From Streptomyces sp. CT34 (GTDB taxonomy: Bacteria; Actinomycetota; Actinomycetes; Streptomycetales; Streptomycetaceae), in contig NZ_KN708638.1 in NCBI RefSeq assembly GCF_000805335.1, positions 6,579,822-6,643,821 of the forward strand: a stretch of DNA of 64,000 nucleotides, given 5' to 3'. Positions within the stretch are counted from its first letter, which is position 1. Each line of letters begins with the position of its first letter. The position numbers and the translations under genes were made by a program. The notes under the pieces were generated by a model. It was given only the letters and a program-made list of their open reading frames with translations, made no database searches and was not told where the DNA came from. This document shows positions 54,764-62,580 of the stretch, one piece after another.

Positions 54764-55077
54764 CAGTGGACCTGCGACCCCAGGGCCGAGAAGAAGGCGA
54801 CGATACCGTTGGCGGCACCGAGGCCGAGCGCGGCGCCGGCGGCCACGACCGCGCCCTTCTTGCCGTTGGCTTCGGCCTGGTGGCCGCCGGTGTGGTGGCC
54901 CCAGGCCCACACGCCGAGCGAGACGGCCAAGGCACCGACGACAGCGATCAGGCCGAACATGTTGATGCTGTTGACGACGTTCTTCAGGACAGACAGACCA
55001 GGCAGTCCACCACCCTGGGGCGAGATGCCCGGGTCGAAGGCGAGATTGAACAGGTGAGGGGTGAGTGAGGTGGGTAT
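54763..55077 (-). CDS. DUF6112-type small membrane protein, probable ATA start
   Basis: The product matches the small two-helix proteins that precede the VirB8/VirB6 genes in streptomycete clusters: NLAFDPGISPQGGGLPGLSV, a first helix MFGLIAVVGALAVSLGVWAW, HHTGG, and a second helix AAGAALGLGAANGIVAFFSA. It may be the pilin-like VirB2/TrbC counterpart. AAGGAG is followed after six bases by ATA at 55077, with no ATG, GTG or TTG in the frame nearby; this gives 104 residues. The frame is open up to 55176 but that part lacks a ribosome site. Confidence 0.8.
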   Translation of the reverse strand: MPTSLTPHLFNLAFDPGISPQGGGLPGLSVLKNVVNSINMFGLIAVVGALAVSLGVWAWGHHTGGHQAEANGKKGAVVAAGAALGLGAANGIVAFFSALGSQVH

Positions 55078-55199
55078 GGCGGGCTCCTTGCTGCGCAGGC
55101 CGCACGTCGACGGAACGGGAAGGAAAGGGAGGGGAGTTGCGCGAGTGCGCGAAAAGGCGCCGACCGAGGCCGGCACGTGGCCGTGGCGAGCCAGGAGGG

Positions 55200-56315
55200 T
55201 CAGGTGACGCGGCGGACGGCGAGGACAGTCCAGTCCTTGAGCGGAGTGATCCTCACAGGCTTGGTTGTGCGCGGAGCCTCGATGACCAAGCCCTCGCCAA
55301 GCGCCATCCCGACATGTTCGGGCCGTGCGGCACTGCCGCGACTGAAGATCAAGTCGCCGGGGCGCAGGTCCTTGGGGGAGACGGCCTTGCCCTCATTCAC
55401 CTGCGTGTAGGTGGTGCGGGTGAGCTGGATACCGGCATGGGCGTATGCCTGCTGCATCAGACTGGAGCAGTCACACCGCCCCATCGGATCCGGCCCGTGC
55501 GCGCTGGTGCAGCTGCCACCCCACTGGTACAGGGTGCCGAGCTGATGCATCGCCCAGTCGATGGCCTTGCGTGCCTTGGGATCAGCGTCCTTGGGGATCG
55601 TGTAGCCCTTCGGCACCGTGCCCTCGGGAATGGGCCCGTATCCGGAACCGTCCTTGGCCGGCCCACAGCCGGCGGTCGGCGACGTGTTGCCCTTGGTGGC
55701 GGGCTTGTCTGCGCCGGTGTGCGGGAACGTCGCGCCGATCGCCTTCTGCAGAGCGGTCGCCAGGGACTCCCACTGGGCGTAGGCGTCGGGGAAGCCGGAC
55801 TGCTGGACAGTCTGTGCTGCCTGGGCGACGGTCATCTGCTGCCAGCCGTTGACCTTCAGCAGCGCCTTGTAGAAGCTCTCGCTCGCGTGGACGGGGTCGC
55901 GGATCTGTTGCGCGGTGCCCCACCCCTGGCTGGGGCGTTGCTGGAACAGGCCCAGGCTGTCCCGGTCGCCGTAGTTCAGGTTGCGCAGCCGCGATTCCTG
56001 CATGGCGGTGGCGAGCGCGACGATCTGCCCGCGCGCAGGGACGTTGAGGCTGATGCCGGTCGCCACGATGGTCCGGGCGTTGGGGACCTGCTCGCCTGGC
56101 AGGTCCAGGCCCTTGATGTGGACGTTCTTGCCGGAGGCGCCGTTGAGGAGGGCTGTGACCTGGCTGGTGACTGCGCTGGTGTCGATGCTGCCTTGGCAGT
56201 CGATGCCGGAGCTGGTCTGAGCGGCTTGACTGGCAGTGGCCATGGTCATGGCCGTTCCGGCGAGGAGAAGGGGGGAGAGGACGACGACGCCGATACCGGC
56301 GGCTATCGCCTTCAA
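55200..56315 (-). CDS. NlpC/P60 cell-wall hydrolase of the transfer system
   Basis: The 371-residue protein has a signal peptide (GVVVLSPLLLAGTAMTMATA, cut after about 32). A lytic-transglycosylase-like region follows (ALATAMQESRLRNLNYGDRD, SLGLFQQRPSQGWG, where E may be catalytic). The C-terminal NlpC/P60 domain has the catalytic Cys in GRCDCSSLMQQAY and His in RPEHVGMALGEG. It opens peptidoglycan for the conjugation channel, like VirB1/TcpG. It is the first gene of the minus-strand transfer operon, behind the divergent promoter region at 56590-56700. Confidence 0.92.
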   Translation of the reverse strand: MKAIAAGIGVVVLSPLLLAGTAMTMATASQAAQTSSGIDCQGSIDTSAVTSQVTALLNGASGKNVHIKGLDLPGEQVPNARTIVATGISLNVPARGQIVALATAMQESRLRNLNYGDRDSLGLFQQRPSQGWGTAQQIRDPVHASESFYKALLKVNGWQQMTVAQAAQTVQQSGFPDAYAQWESLATALQKAIGATFPHTGADKPATKGNTSPTAGCGPAKDGSGYGPIPEGTVPKGYTIPKDADPKARKAIDWAMHQLGTLYQWGGSCTSAHGPDPMGRCDCSSLMQQAYAHAGIQLTRTTYTQVNEGKAVSPKDLRPGDLIFSRGSAARPEHVGMALGEGLVIEAPRTTKPVRITPLKDWTVLAVRRVT

Positions 56316-56589
56316 TCCGGCCCGCCTCCCGGCGACAGGGATTCAAGCAGGGGTGGGTGGGGAGTTGTCACAAGGGCGTCCTTGAAGGGGTGAAGTCCCG
56401 GCCGCGCGGGCGTGTGGGTGGAAGGACCACGGCGGTCGGTGGTGGGTGAATCGGGGCCCCGACGTACTCGGCGAGTTGCACCTCGCGTCATGAGTGCGTC
56501 GGTCGGGTTCAGGTGTGTCGGGGCAAAGGGGCTACCTCGGTGAGGGCAGGGGAGGGGGAGGGCCATCGGCGGTGTCCGCCGGGCAACTC

Positions 56590-56700
56590 CAAAACAGTAA
56601 GCCCAGATCCCCGGTTGCCGAAATCATGTCTGATCAAGGCTTGATTCCGGGGGGTTTGGCGGCGACACCGCTCCACCGGGGATCGTGCCCTACAGTTTTG
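56590..56700. promoter_or_regulatory. Divergent control region with two palindrome half-sites (D and E) and a central operator
   Basis: Site D (56607-56628) has ATCCCCGGTTGCCGAAATC. Read leftward it gives TTTCGG, 18 bases, TACTGT, pointing to the NlpC transfer operon. Site E (56675-56683) has ACCGGGGAT, followed by TACAGT at 56691, pointing right to the methyltransferase at 56831. Between them lies ATCAAGGCTTGAT (56633-56645), a perfect 6-bp inverted repeat. The arrangement suggests two back-to-back promoters sharing a regulator. Confidence 0.65.
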
Positions 56701-56830
56701 GCACTTCCTCCCCTCGCTCCCCGCGTCGTGGACCTAGGGCATCTTCATGCCTGTTTCTCCCCCGCCGGGTTCTGTGAGTGAGCCGGAGTGATTCAACCCA
56801 TCCTCACCTGACCGAATTGGGGTATCCCCT

Positions 56831-57586
56831 TTGCCTTTTTCCCTACATCAGGGCGACGCGCTGAGCGTGCTAGCGACGCTCCCGGATGAATGTGTCGACT
56901 CCGTCATCACCGACCCGCCGTATAACAGCGGTGGGCGGACGGCCAAGGAGCGCACCAGCCGCAGTGCACGGCAGAAGTACACCTCGGCCGACGCGCAGCA
57001 CACGCTGCCGGACTTCACCGGCGAGAACATGGATCAGCGGTCCTACACGCTGTGGCTCACGCAGATCATGACCGAGGCGCACCGCGCCACCAAGCCCGGT
57101 GGAACGGCGCTGTTGTTCACCGACTGGCGTCAGCTGCCTGCCACTACCGATGCGTTCCAGGCAGCCGGCTGGCTGTGGCTGGGCCTGTTGACCTGGCACA
57201 AGCCCCAGGCCAGGCCCCAGAAGGGGAAGTTCCGCCAGGACTGCGAGTACATCGTGTGGGGCGCCAAGGGCAAGATCGACGCCTCGCGCAATCCGGTGTA
57301 TCTGCCCGGTCTCTACAGTGCGTCGCAGCCCTCGGGCAAGGCCCGCAAGCACATCACGCAGAAGCCGGTTGACGTCATGCGGCAGCTGGTACAGATCGCC
57401 CCGCCGGGCGGAACCGTGCTCGACTTCTGCGCCGGATCGGGCTCCACCGGGGTCGCTGCGCTCTTGGAGGGACGCGACTTCATCGGCATCGAAAAGACGC
57501 CGCAGTACGCCGAGGTCGCCAATGAGCGGCTATTGCAGACGATGCAACAGATCCATTCCCAGGACGACTTCGTCCTGTCCGCCTAA
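56831..57586 (+). CDS. DNA N6-adenine/N4-cytosine methyltransferase (beta class)
   Basis: The 251-residue enzyme has the catalytic DPPY (28-31, in SVITDPPYNSGG) before the SAM-binding motif I (VLDFCAGSGSTGVAA, about 195-209), the order of beta-class amino-methyltransferases. TQKPVDVMRQLVQIAPPGG precedes it. DPPY rather than SPPY favours adenine, not strictly. It starts with TTG at 56831. It is the first gene of the plus-strand block, opposite the transfer operon. No restriction partner is present, so a regulatory or anti-restriction role is plausible. Confidence 0.93.
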   Translation: MPFSLHQGDALSVLATLPDECVDSVITDPPYNSGGRTAKERTSRSARQKYTSADAQHTLPDFTGENMDQRSYTLWLTQIMTEAHRATKPGGTALLFTDWRQLPATTDAFQAAGWLWLGLLTWHKPQARPQKGKFRQDCEYIVWGAKGKIDASRNPVYLPGLYSASQPSGKARKHITQKPVDVMRQLVQIAPPGGTVLDFCAGSGSTGVAALLEGRDFIGIEKTPQYAEVANERLLQTMQQIHSQDDFVLSA

Positions 57587-57654
57587 GCACGATCTGCAGG
57601 TCGGCACGGGGCGAAGGTAGCCTTCCGGGCTGTCTTTCCCTCGTGCCGCGCGAT

Positions 57655-57694
57655 GCGTTATAGCACCGGATCCCCGGTTAGCGAAACCGGGGAT
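57655..57694. promoter_or_regulatory. Conserved palindrome with -10-like element, site F
   Basis: The reverse-oriented copy has arms ATCCCCGGTT and AACCGGGGAT at 57670-57694. The TATAAC box, read on the minus strand at 57657-57662, lies 18 bases from TTTCGC. It sits 60 bases upstream of the DUF4913 gene start. Confidence 0.75.
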
Positions 57695-57754
57695 TCTCTG
57701 GATCGTGGAGCCGCAATTCACGCTCACTGGTAGCGGCCTCAAGGAGACCCTTTC

Positions 57755-58408
57755 GTGCCTGAATCCATAGACCTCCCCGGCGACGGGGAAACGGAACCCG
57801 TCCGGCTGCCGGACTCGAATCTGGAGAGCATCGAGGCCAGCGTCCGCAAGCTCATGGAGCAGACCGCCGAGCAGTCCCGGCAGCTCGACAGCCTCGCCGC
57901 ACCGCCGAGCCCCTCACCTTTCGCGGCGTTCGGCATGCCCAACCTTCCCGGGATGCCAGGAGCGCCGGCCCAGGCACCGCCAGAGCCGCGCCCGATCCTG
58001 GAACTGGACGGCGAGGAATATGAGGACGAACTAGACGCGCTGTCGGACTGGGTCGATGGCTTCCTCATGGACACCTACGGTGCCGAGGTCACCACCGCAG
58101 CCCCGTGGTGCAAGGAGTGGCAGGAGCACGACGACGTCGTCGCCTGGCTCCACGCCCTGTGGATGGCCTACCAGCAGCACAAGGACCCCGAGTCCGGACC
58201 CAGCGGCATGTTCGTGTGGCACCGCGACTTCCTCACCCACGGCCTGGCCCACGTCCGCGCCCCGGGCGGACCGCTCTCGGCGTGCATGACCGACCCGGAC
58301 CGCCCCGCGCACCGCCTGCTGCCCGGCCCCGCCCCCTCCACCCGCTCCTCGCGCGCCGCCTGTGCGGACAAGCCGGAGCACGGCGAGCCGGACCAGGCCG
58401 CCGCATGA
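57755..58408 (+). CDS. DUF4913-family protein
   Basis: The 217-residue protein has an N-terminal acidic part with a short coiled coil (LESIEASVRKLMEQTAEQSR). The DUF4913 domain then spans about residues 85-185 (LSDWVDGFLMDTYGAEV, CKEWQEHDDVVAWLHALWMA, SGPSGMFVWHRDFLTHGLAH, APGGPLSACM). This family occurs in streptomycete plasmids and integrated elements. It starts with GTG at 57755 (AAGGAG upstream) and its stop overlaps the RelE-like gene (ATGA). Confidence 0.88.
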   Translation: MPESIDLPGDGETEPVRLPDSNLESIEASVRKLMEQTAEQSRQLDSLAAPPSPSPFAAFGMPNLPGMPGAPAQAPPEPRPILELDGEEYEDELDALSDWVDGFLMDTYGAEVTTAAPWCKEWQEHDDVVAWLHALWMAYQQHKDPESGPSGMFVWHRDFLTHGLAHVRAPGGPLSACMTDPDRPAHRLLPGPAPSTRSSRAACADKPEHGEPDQAAA

Positions 58409-58893
58409 GCGGGGCCGAGCACCGGCCCGCCTTCGGCCTCTCCTTCGACCCGCGCGCCTTGACCGACCTCCTGGCGGCCCCCGGCGACATCCGCGACCTG
58501 GTCCTCGCCCAGCTCCAGGACGTCGTCAACGCCAAGCTGTTCGGCACCAGGCTCACCGCCGAACTCGCCGACTACCGCAAGTTGTACGTCGATCACCGCA
58601 ACGCCTGGCGCGTCGTGTACGCCCAGCGCCCGGCTCCGCCGGACTCGGCACACCGCACCGAGATCCACGTGGTGGCCATACGCCCGCGCGCCCAGCACGA
58701 CGTGTACAACGTCGCCCGCACGCGCCTGGGCATCACCCGCCACCCCACCAGCGCGCTCGCCAATGCTGCCCGCTCACGCTCTCCGCAGCTACAGACGCAC
58801 CGCCCCGCCCCCAAGCCGGGCCCGCCACCGTACGCGGTACCCGGCCTTCCCCGCCCTGCCCTGTCCCCGAACCCGAAGGACCGCACTCTTTGA
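58405..58893 (+). CDS. RelE/ParE-like toxin-fold protein
   Basis: From the ATG at 58405 the protein has 162 residues. The middle is a RelE-type fold: FDPRALTDLLAAPGDIRDLV, FGTRLTAELADYRKLYVDHR, NAWRVVYAQRP, EIHVVAIRPRAQHDVYNVAR. The R/Y-rich region around YRKLYVDHRNAWRVVY carries the basic residues of the family. The tail is proline-rich. No adjacent antitoxin of a known type is seen, though the DUF4913 gene overlaps it and could be its partner. This may be a stability function rather than a toxin. Confidence 0.8.
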   Translation: MSGAEHRPAFGLSFDPRALTDLLAAPGDIRDLVLAQLQDVVNAKLFGTRLTAELADYRKLYVDHRNAWRVVYAQRPAPPDSAHRTEIHVVAIRPRAQHDVYNVARTRLGITRHPTSALANAARSRSPQLQTHRPAPKPGPPPYAVPGLPRPALSPNPKDRTL

Positions 58894-59507
58894 CGACCCA
58901 CTTCCCCGCCGGCCTCGATGACCTGATGGCCGTCATCGCCGGACTTGAGCACCCGCAGGAAAACCCCCACCACCGGGCGATCCTGGAGACCTACCGCAGA
59001 GTTCAGCAGCTCGACCAGCAGCTCCTGGAGGTGGCCGGAGGCGAGCTGGACGGCGGCTCCGCCGACACCCACACGCAGCTGGAGCAGCTCACCGACGTCC
59101 TCGCCCTGCGCGCCTTGGCCGGCGCCGAGCTGACGAACCTCCTGAGCACCGATTGCTGCGGCTCCCGCACCGTCGACAACGGCGAAGAGGACGACGCCGA
59201 GGACGACGCCGAGGACGACGCGGACTGCCGGTCCTGCCAGGAACCCGTACACACGATCGTCCACGCCTGCCTCGACGCCTTCGCCGCCGCGGGCGACCCC
59301 GCCGCCATGTCCTCGGCCGAACTCACCGACCGCCTGCGCCACTTGCCCGGCATGGCGGAGGACCGCTGGTCGTATGCCGAACTCACGCCGCTGCGCCTTG
59401 GCCGACTGCTGGCCCCGTACGGGGCACGCCCGCGCAATGTCCGCTTCGGCACCCACCAGCTCAAGGGATACCTGCGAAGCTCCCTGCAGGCCGCGCTGCC
59501 CGACTGA
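58890..59507 (+). CDS. DUF3631-like winged-helix protein
   Basis: The 205-residue protein starts with TTG at 58890, overlapping the previous stop (TTGA). Residues 10-85 are helical with LDQQLLEVAGGELDGGSADT. An acidic stretch (EEDDAEDDAEDDADCRSCQE) with CxxC follows. The C-terminal part (SAELTDRLRHLPGMAEDRWS, LTPLRLGRLLAPYGARPRNV, RFGTHQLKGYLRSSL) matches the winged helix at the end of DUF3631/primase-helicase proteins; the helicase core is absent. Confidence 0.72.
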   Translation: MTTHFPAGLDDLMAVIAGLEHPQENPHHRAILETYRRVQQLDQQLLEVAGGELDGGSADTHTQLEQLTDVLALRALAGAELTNLLSTDCCGSRTVDNGEEDDAEDDAEDDADCRSCQEPVHTIVHACLDAFAAAGDPAAMSSAELTDRLRHLPGMAEDRWSYAELTPLRLGRLLAPYGARPRNVRFGTHQLKGYLRSSLQAALPD

Positions 59508-59518
59508 TCGGGCTGAAG

Positions 59519-59985
59519 CCCTGGCCCTCGACGCCTTGCGGCGCGTCACGGCCGAGGACTCCCCGCCCACCGGGCCTTCCACCAGTGTTGTTCCCGGCAT
59601 GTCTGCTGCGCCGCCAGGGCCATACGCACCCGTTGCACCGCCCCTCGGCCAGCTGCTATCTCACACCGAGTGCTGGTGGGGTCGCGGCGGCGACGACGAG
59701 TCAATCGCCCTCGTCTGCGCCCGGTCCCAGCAGCCCGGAGACGGGCGTCTTCGACCTGGGCTCCAGATCGAAGACGCCCATCAGCACCGCGGCATTGGCA
59801 CCGCCCTCGCCCGGCACGCAGCCGAGCACACCCACCCTTTGGGCGCCTACACCGCAGCGTCAACCCGCCGATGCTCCGCCTCCTGCGCCGCCTTGGGCCC
59901 GTCCGGCACACGCGGCATGGATCGCACCTCGACGTGCGCTTGCGCCTCAGCATCAGCGCTCTCGCGCACCGGCCCCCTTATCCCC
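59519..59985 (+). pseudogene. Decayed GNAT-type acetyltransferase
   Basis: Pieces of a GNAT protein are split between frames. DESIALVCARSQQPGD and IEDAHQHRGIGTALARHAAE (with the R-x-x-G-I-G acetyl-CoA loop) lie in one frame to about 59860. NPPMLRLLRRLGPVRHTRHG and SHLDVRLRLS lie in another frame to about 59960. Joining them near 59850-59870 would give the end of a normal GNAT domain. The early part lacks a clear start. I read this as a remnant or as an intact gene with an indel error. Confidence 0.55.
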
Positions 59986-59999
59986 CAAGGAACCTCCCT

Positions 60000-60689
60000 A
60001 TAGCCCGCAATGCTCCGGTGAAGAAGGCTCTGACCCAGCTTGATCACCGCATCGAGGCGGCCGTGGGCCACAGCATCGACCGGCTGTGGCAGCACCGCGA
60101 CCGCGACCTGCTCGACGAAGCACACACGCAGCTGGTCGACGCACACCGGCTGCTCGTCCAGGCCGAGCACTCCGTGACCTTCTACCGGGTCCAGCTCCAC
60201 AGCCTCTCCTCCGGCCAGTATCCGGTCGACAACGCGCTGTTCGAGCGCATCCATCGCACCGTCGACCTGTTGCAGGACGCAGCCCGCACCAGAGACCGGC
60301 AGCAGGCCAAGACCATGGCCGCGCTCGAACCCGTTGAAGCCGCAGCCCGCGACAGAGCTCTACGTGACGTACCGGATCTGCCCGCGCCCGACATCGCCGC
60401 GCTGCTCGCCATCACCCAAGGCGCCAAACTCCACCAAAACCTGCTGACGCAGCAGCTGTATGTCGTCACCGCCTCCGGCACCCGCATCCCCTACGGCCAG
60501 CTGCAACGCCTCGAAGAAGCCCGTCTGGCGGTGCGCGACACCTCTCACCCGCTCACGGCCGGCCAGCCCGTCACGCTGACCGACACCGGCCGCACGGCTC
60601 TGACTGCCCCGCGGTCGGCCAAGGCGCCCGGCGCCGTTCCCGCGCCCCGGCCCGGCAGCTGGCCCACTGCCTCAACCGCCCGCCGCTGA
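60000..60689 (+). CDS. Hypothetical helical protein, probable ATA start
   Basis: The protein is helical and rich in leucine and glutamine (KALTQLDHRIEAAVGHSIDR, LLDEAHTQLVDAHRLLVQAE, LFERIHRTVDLLQDAARTRD). A strand-rich part follows (QLYVVTASGTRIPYGQLQRL). AAGGA is followed eight bases later by ATA at 60000, giving 229 residues. The first canonical start is GTG at 60018, which lacks a ribosome site. Function unknown. Confidence 0.65.
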   Translation: MARNAPVKKALTQLDHRIEAAVGHSIDRLWQHRDRDLLDEAHTQLVDAHRLLVQAEHSVTFYRVQLHSLSSGQYPVDNALFERIHRTVDLLQDAARTRDRQQAKTMAALEPVEAAARDRALRDVPDLPAPDIAALLAITQGAKLHQNLLTQQLYVVTASGTRIPYGQLQRLEEARLAVRDTSHPLTAGQPVTLTDTGRTALTAPRSAKAPGAVPAPRPGSWPTASTARR

Positions 60690-60730
60690 ACAGGCACCGC
60701 CCCGTGCCCCCCCGCCCCGGAAAGCCTCCT

Positions 60731-61456
60731 ATGCCCCCATCCCCACCGGACTTCAGCCTCGACGGATTCGAAGCCGTCAACGATCTTGTCGCCGCGCGCT
60801 TCTGGCAACACATCGACATCGACTCCACCGAACTCACTGCGCTCGCCGAGCACCACACCGACGACCAGCGGCACAGCTACTACGTTCTGCACAACGGCGC
60901 GGTGACCTGGGGTATCCCTGGAGAGCCGCAGTTGGTGGCTCTCCATCTGCAGCGCGATGTGGACGCCCGCACCTTCCGCTTCCAGCACGAGGAACTGCCT
61001 CTGCCCGCGATGGCGCAGAGCTGGTTGATCGCCCGCGGCTGTCCGAAGGAGTCCATCGGGCTGCGCGAGGGCATGGGCACCTCGCCGGCGGACGAGGCGA
61101 CCAAGGCGTTGGAGGACCGCCTCACGTCCGACGGCGACTACTTCGCCCTCGTCACCAGCTATACCGACGACTCCCCGGACCGTCGGCAGATCACGGTGCT
61201 CCTGGCCGCCATCGACGAGGAGGCACCGTTTCGCTTCCGGGTGCTGCTGGAGAAGGTCGACGCGGACACCTGGACGCACACCCTGCGCGAGGGCGGCTTC
61301 ACGACCTTCCAGGAGGCCATCAACTGGTGGGAGGCCCACTGGTCGGGCGAGGGTGTTCCTCTACCGACCGCCCCGCCTGCGACCCGGCACATCGCACCGT
61401 CCGCGTTGCCCGGCGTTCCCATGCCCCCGGCGCCTCGCAGTGGTCCAACTCGCTGA
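60731..61456 (+). CDS. Hypothetical protein
   Basis: The 241-residue protein starts with the ATG at 60731 (GGAAAG six bases upstream). FSLDGFEAVNDLVAARFWQH and RTFRFQHEELPLPAMAQSWL, then EDRLTSDGDYFALVTSYTDD and FRFRVLLEKVDADTWTHTLR suggest an alpha/beta fold made of repeated W/F-rich units. The pattern 'REGGFTTFQEAINWWEAHW' is reminiscent of the DUF317 motif (TPxxIVxAFxxAL) but not close enough to assign. It is followed by the palindrome at 61548. Confidence 0.6.
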   Translation: MPPSPPDFSLDGFEAVNDLVAARFWQHIDIDSTELTALAEHHTDDQRHSYYVLHNGAVTWGIPGEPQLVALHLQRDVDARTFRFQHEELPLPAMAQSWLIARGCPKESIGLREGMGTSPADEATKALEDRLTSDGDYFALVTSYTDDSPDRRQITVLLAAIDEEAPFRFRVLLEKVDADTWTHTLREGGFTTFQEAINWWEAHWSGEGVPLPTAPPATRHIAPSALPGVPMPPAPRSGPTR

Positions 61457-61531
61457 TGGAAAAGACGAATTCACGCATGCCGCAGTGCTTGTTCGGAATG
61501 AATTCACGAGGCGCCGGCATCCGGAGAAGTG

Positions 61532-61572
61532 CGCAACATAGCAGCACATCCCCGGTTAGCGAAACCGGGGAT
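61532..61572. promoter_or_regulatory. Conserved palindrome with -10-like element, site G
   Basis: ATCCCCGGTT and AACCGGGGAT arms at 61548-61572. TATGTT (minus strand, at 61536-61541) is 18 bases from TTTCGC. The right flank TCTCCGCACTCTTGAACG resembles the other flanks. It lies 88 bases upstream of the start of the SH3-protein gene. Confidence 0.75.
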
Positions 61573-61659
61573 TCTCCGCACTCTTGAACGTGACCCGCCC
61601 GGCGTCAGCCCGGGGGTTGTTTTCGCGTTCCCTTCCTCACTTATGGAGATCAATTCCTC

Positions 61660-62010
61660 ATGCGCTCCACCCGCATAGCTGTCTCTGCCGCCGTTCTCGG
61701 CGCGCTCACCCTTCCGCTCGTCGCCGCCACGTCCGCGAGCGCTGCCCCGGCCCAGGCTCCGGCCGTCGCGCCGGCCACTCGCCCGTGTGACCGGCCCGGA
61801 CCGTGGACCGTGCACACGAGCGCGGTCACGATCCGTTCCAAGGCGAGTGCCACGTCGACCGCCCTCGGCGTGCTCTACAGGGGCCAGTCGTTTGTGGTCC
61901 ACAAGACCAGCGGCAATTGGCACTACATCACCGACAAGGCCACGGGCGTAGAGGGCTGGGTTTCCGGCTCGTATGTCTACCCCGAGGTCTACACGTGCAT
62001 CGACATCTAA
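61660..62010 (+). CDS. Secreted SH3-domain protein
   Basis: The 116-residue protein has a Sec signal peptide (RIAVSAAVLGALTLPLVAAT, cut after ASA at about residue 28). An SH3-like domain follows: VHTSAVTIRSKASATSTAL, YRGQSFVVHKTSGNWHYITD, GVEGWVSGSYVYP. Cysteines at 43 and 113 could form a disulphide. Such domains bind cell-wall peptides or partner proteins, so a wall-associated role in surface contact or transfer is plausible. The ATG has GGAG about 11 bases upstream. Confidence 0.88.
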   Translation: MRSTRIAVSAAVLGALTLPLVAATSASAAPAQAPAVAPATRPCDRPGPWTVHTSAVTIRSKASATSTALGVLYRGQSFVVHKTSGNWHYITDKATGVEGWVSGSYVYPEVYTCIDI

Positions 62011-62118
62011 CAGGCGCCCTGTCCCGCGAATTCGCGGCGGCGCATTTCCTCGTCCTTCGCCCCTGAGCAGCGAAGCGCGCGTCCCTGTATCCCGCATTTG
62101 ACAGGAAGGAGTCGTGTC

Positions 62119-62580
62119 GTGTCCGACGACGCCGACGACGTGATGGGCGTGATCACCCAACAGATTGAGGCCCGTTTCCAGATGCCGCTGGGTGATCTGC
62201 GCCAGGCGGTGGCCGCAGCCCCGCACGCCAACAACGACGCCACCGTCGTCGTGAAGTGGTACGGGATGCTCGCAGAGGCCCAGGAGGCGCTGGAGAAGGC
62301 CGAGGACGCCCTCCTCGCAGCCCTCGACAGCGCCGTCGGCGACGCGCTGGACGATCCGGTCATGGAGCTGGCCCACCAGGTCAACGCAGCCGTATCGGTG
62401 CGTGATGGACGGGCGGTGGCCGTGCGCCACTACCTCGACCCCAACTCCCCTGGGCACAGGGGGTCGGGTGCCTGGCGCGGAGCGGACGCGGCCTCGCGCC
62501 GCAGTCCGGCCCTGCAGACCGCTCCGGCACCACGCTCCGCCTCGGTACCGTCGGTCCCGGTACGGGGAGCGTTGCGGTGA
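62119..62580 (+). CDS. Small helical hypothetical protein
   Basis: From GTG at 62119 (GGAAGGAG upstream) the protein has 153 residues. The body is helical (VITQQIEARFQMPLGDLRQA, LAEAQEALEKAEDALLAALD, PVMELAHQVNAAVSV) and the tail is rich in R, S and P. Its stop overlaps the next start by 4 nt. With the two following genes it forms a trio of similar helical proteins. Confidence 0.65.
   Translation: MSDDADDVMGVITQQIEARFQMPLGDLRQAVAAAPHANNDATVVVKWYGMLAEAQEALEKAEDALLAALDSAVGDALDDPVMELAHQVNAAVSVRDGRAVAVRHYLDPNSPGHRGSGAWRGADAASRRSPALQTAPAPRSASVPSVPVRGALR

Noticed and set aside
54083..55105. Extension of the VirB8-like protein to 55105
   Set aside because: The extra N-terminal part is the shadow of the DUF6112 gene and lacks a ribosome site; the ATG at 54763 in a TGATG overlap is the natural start.
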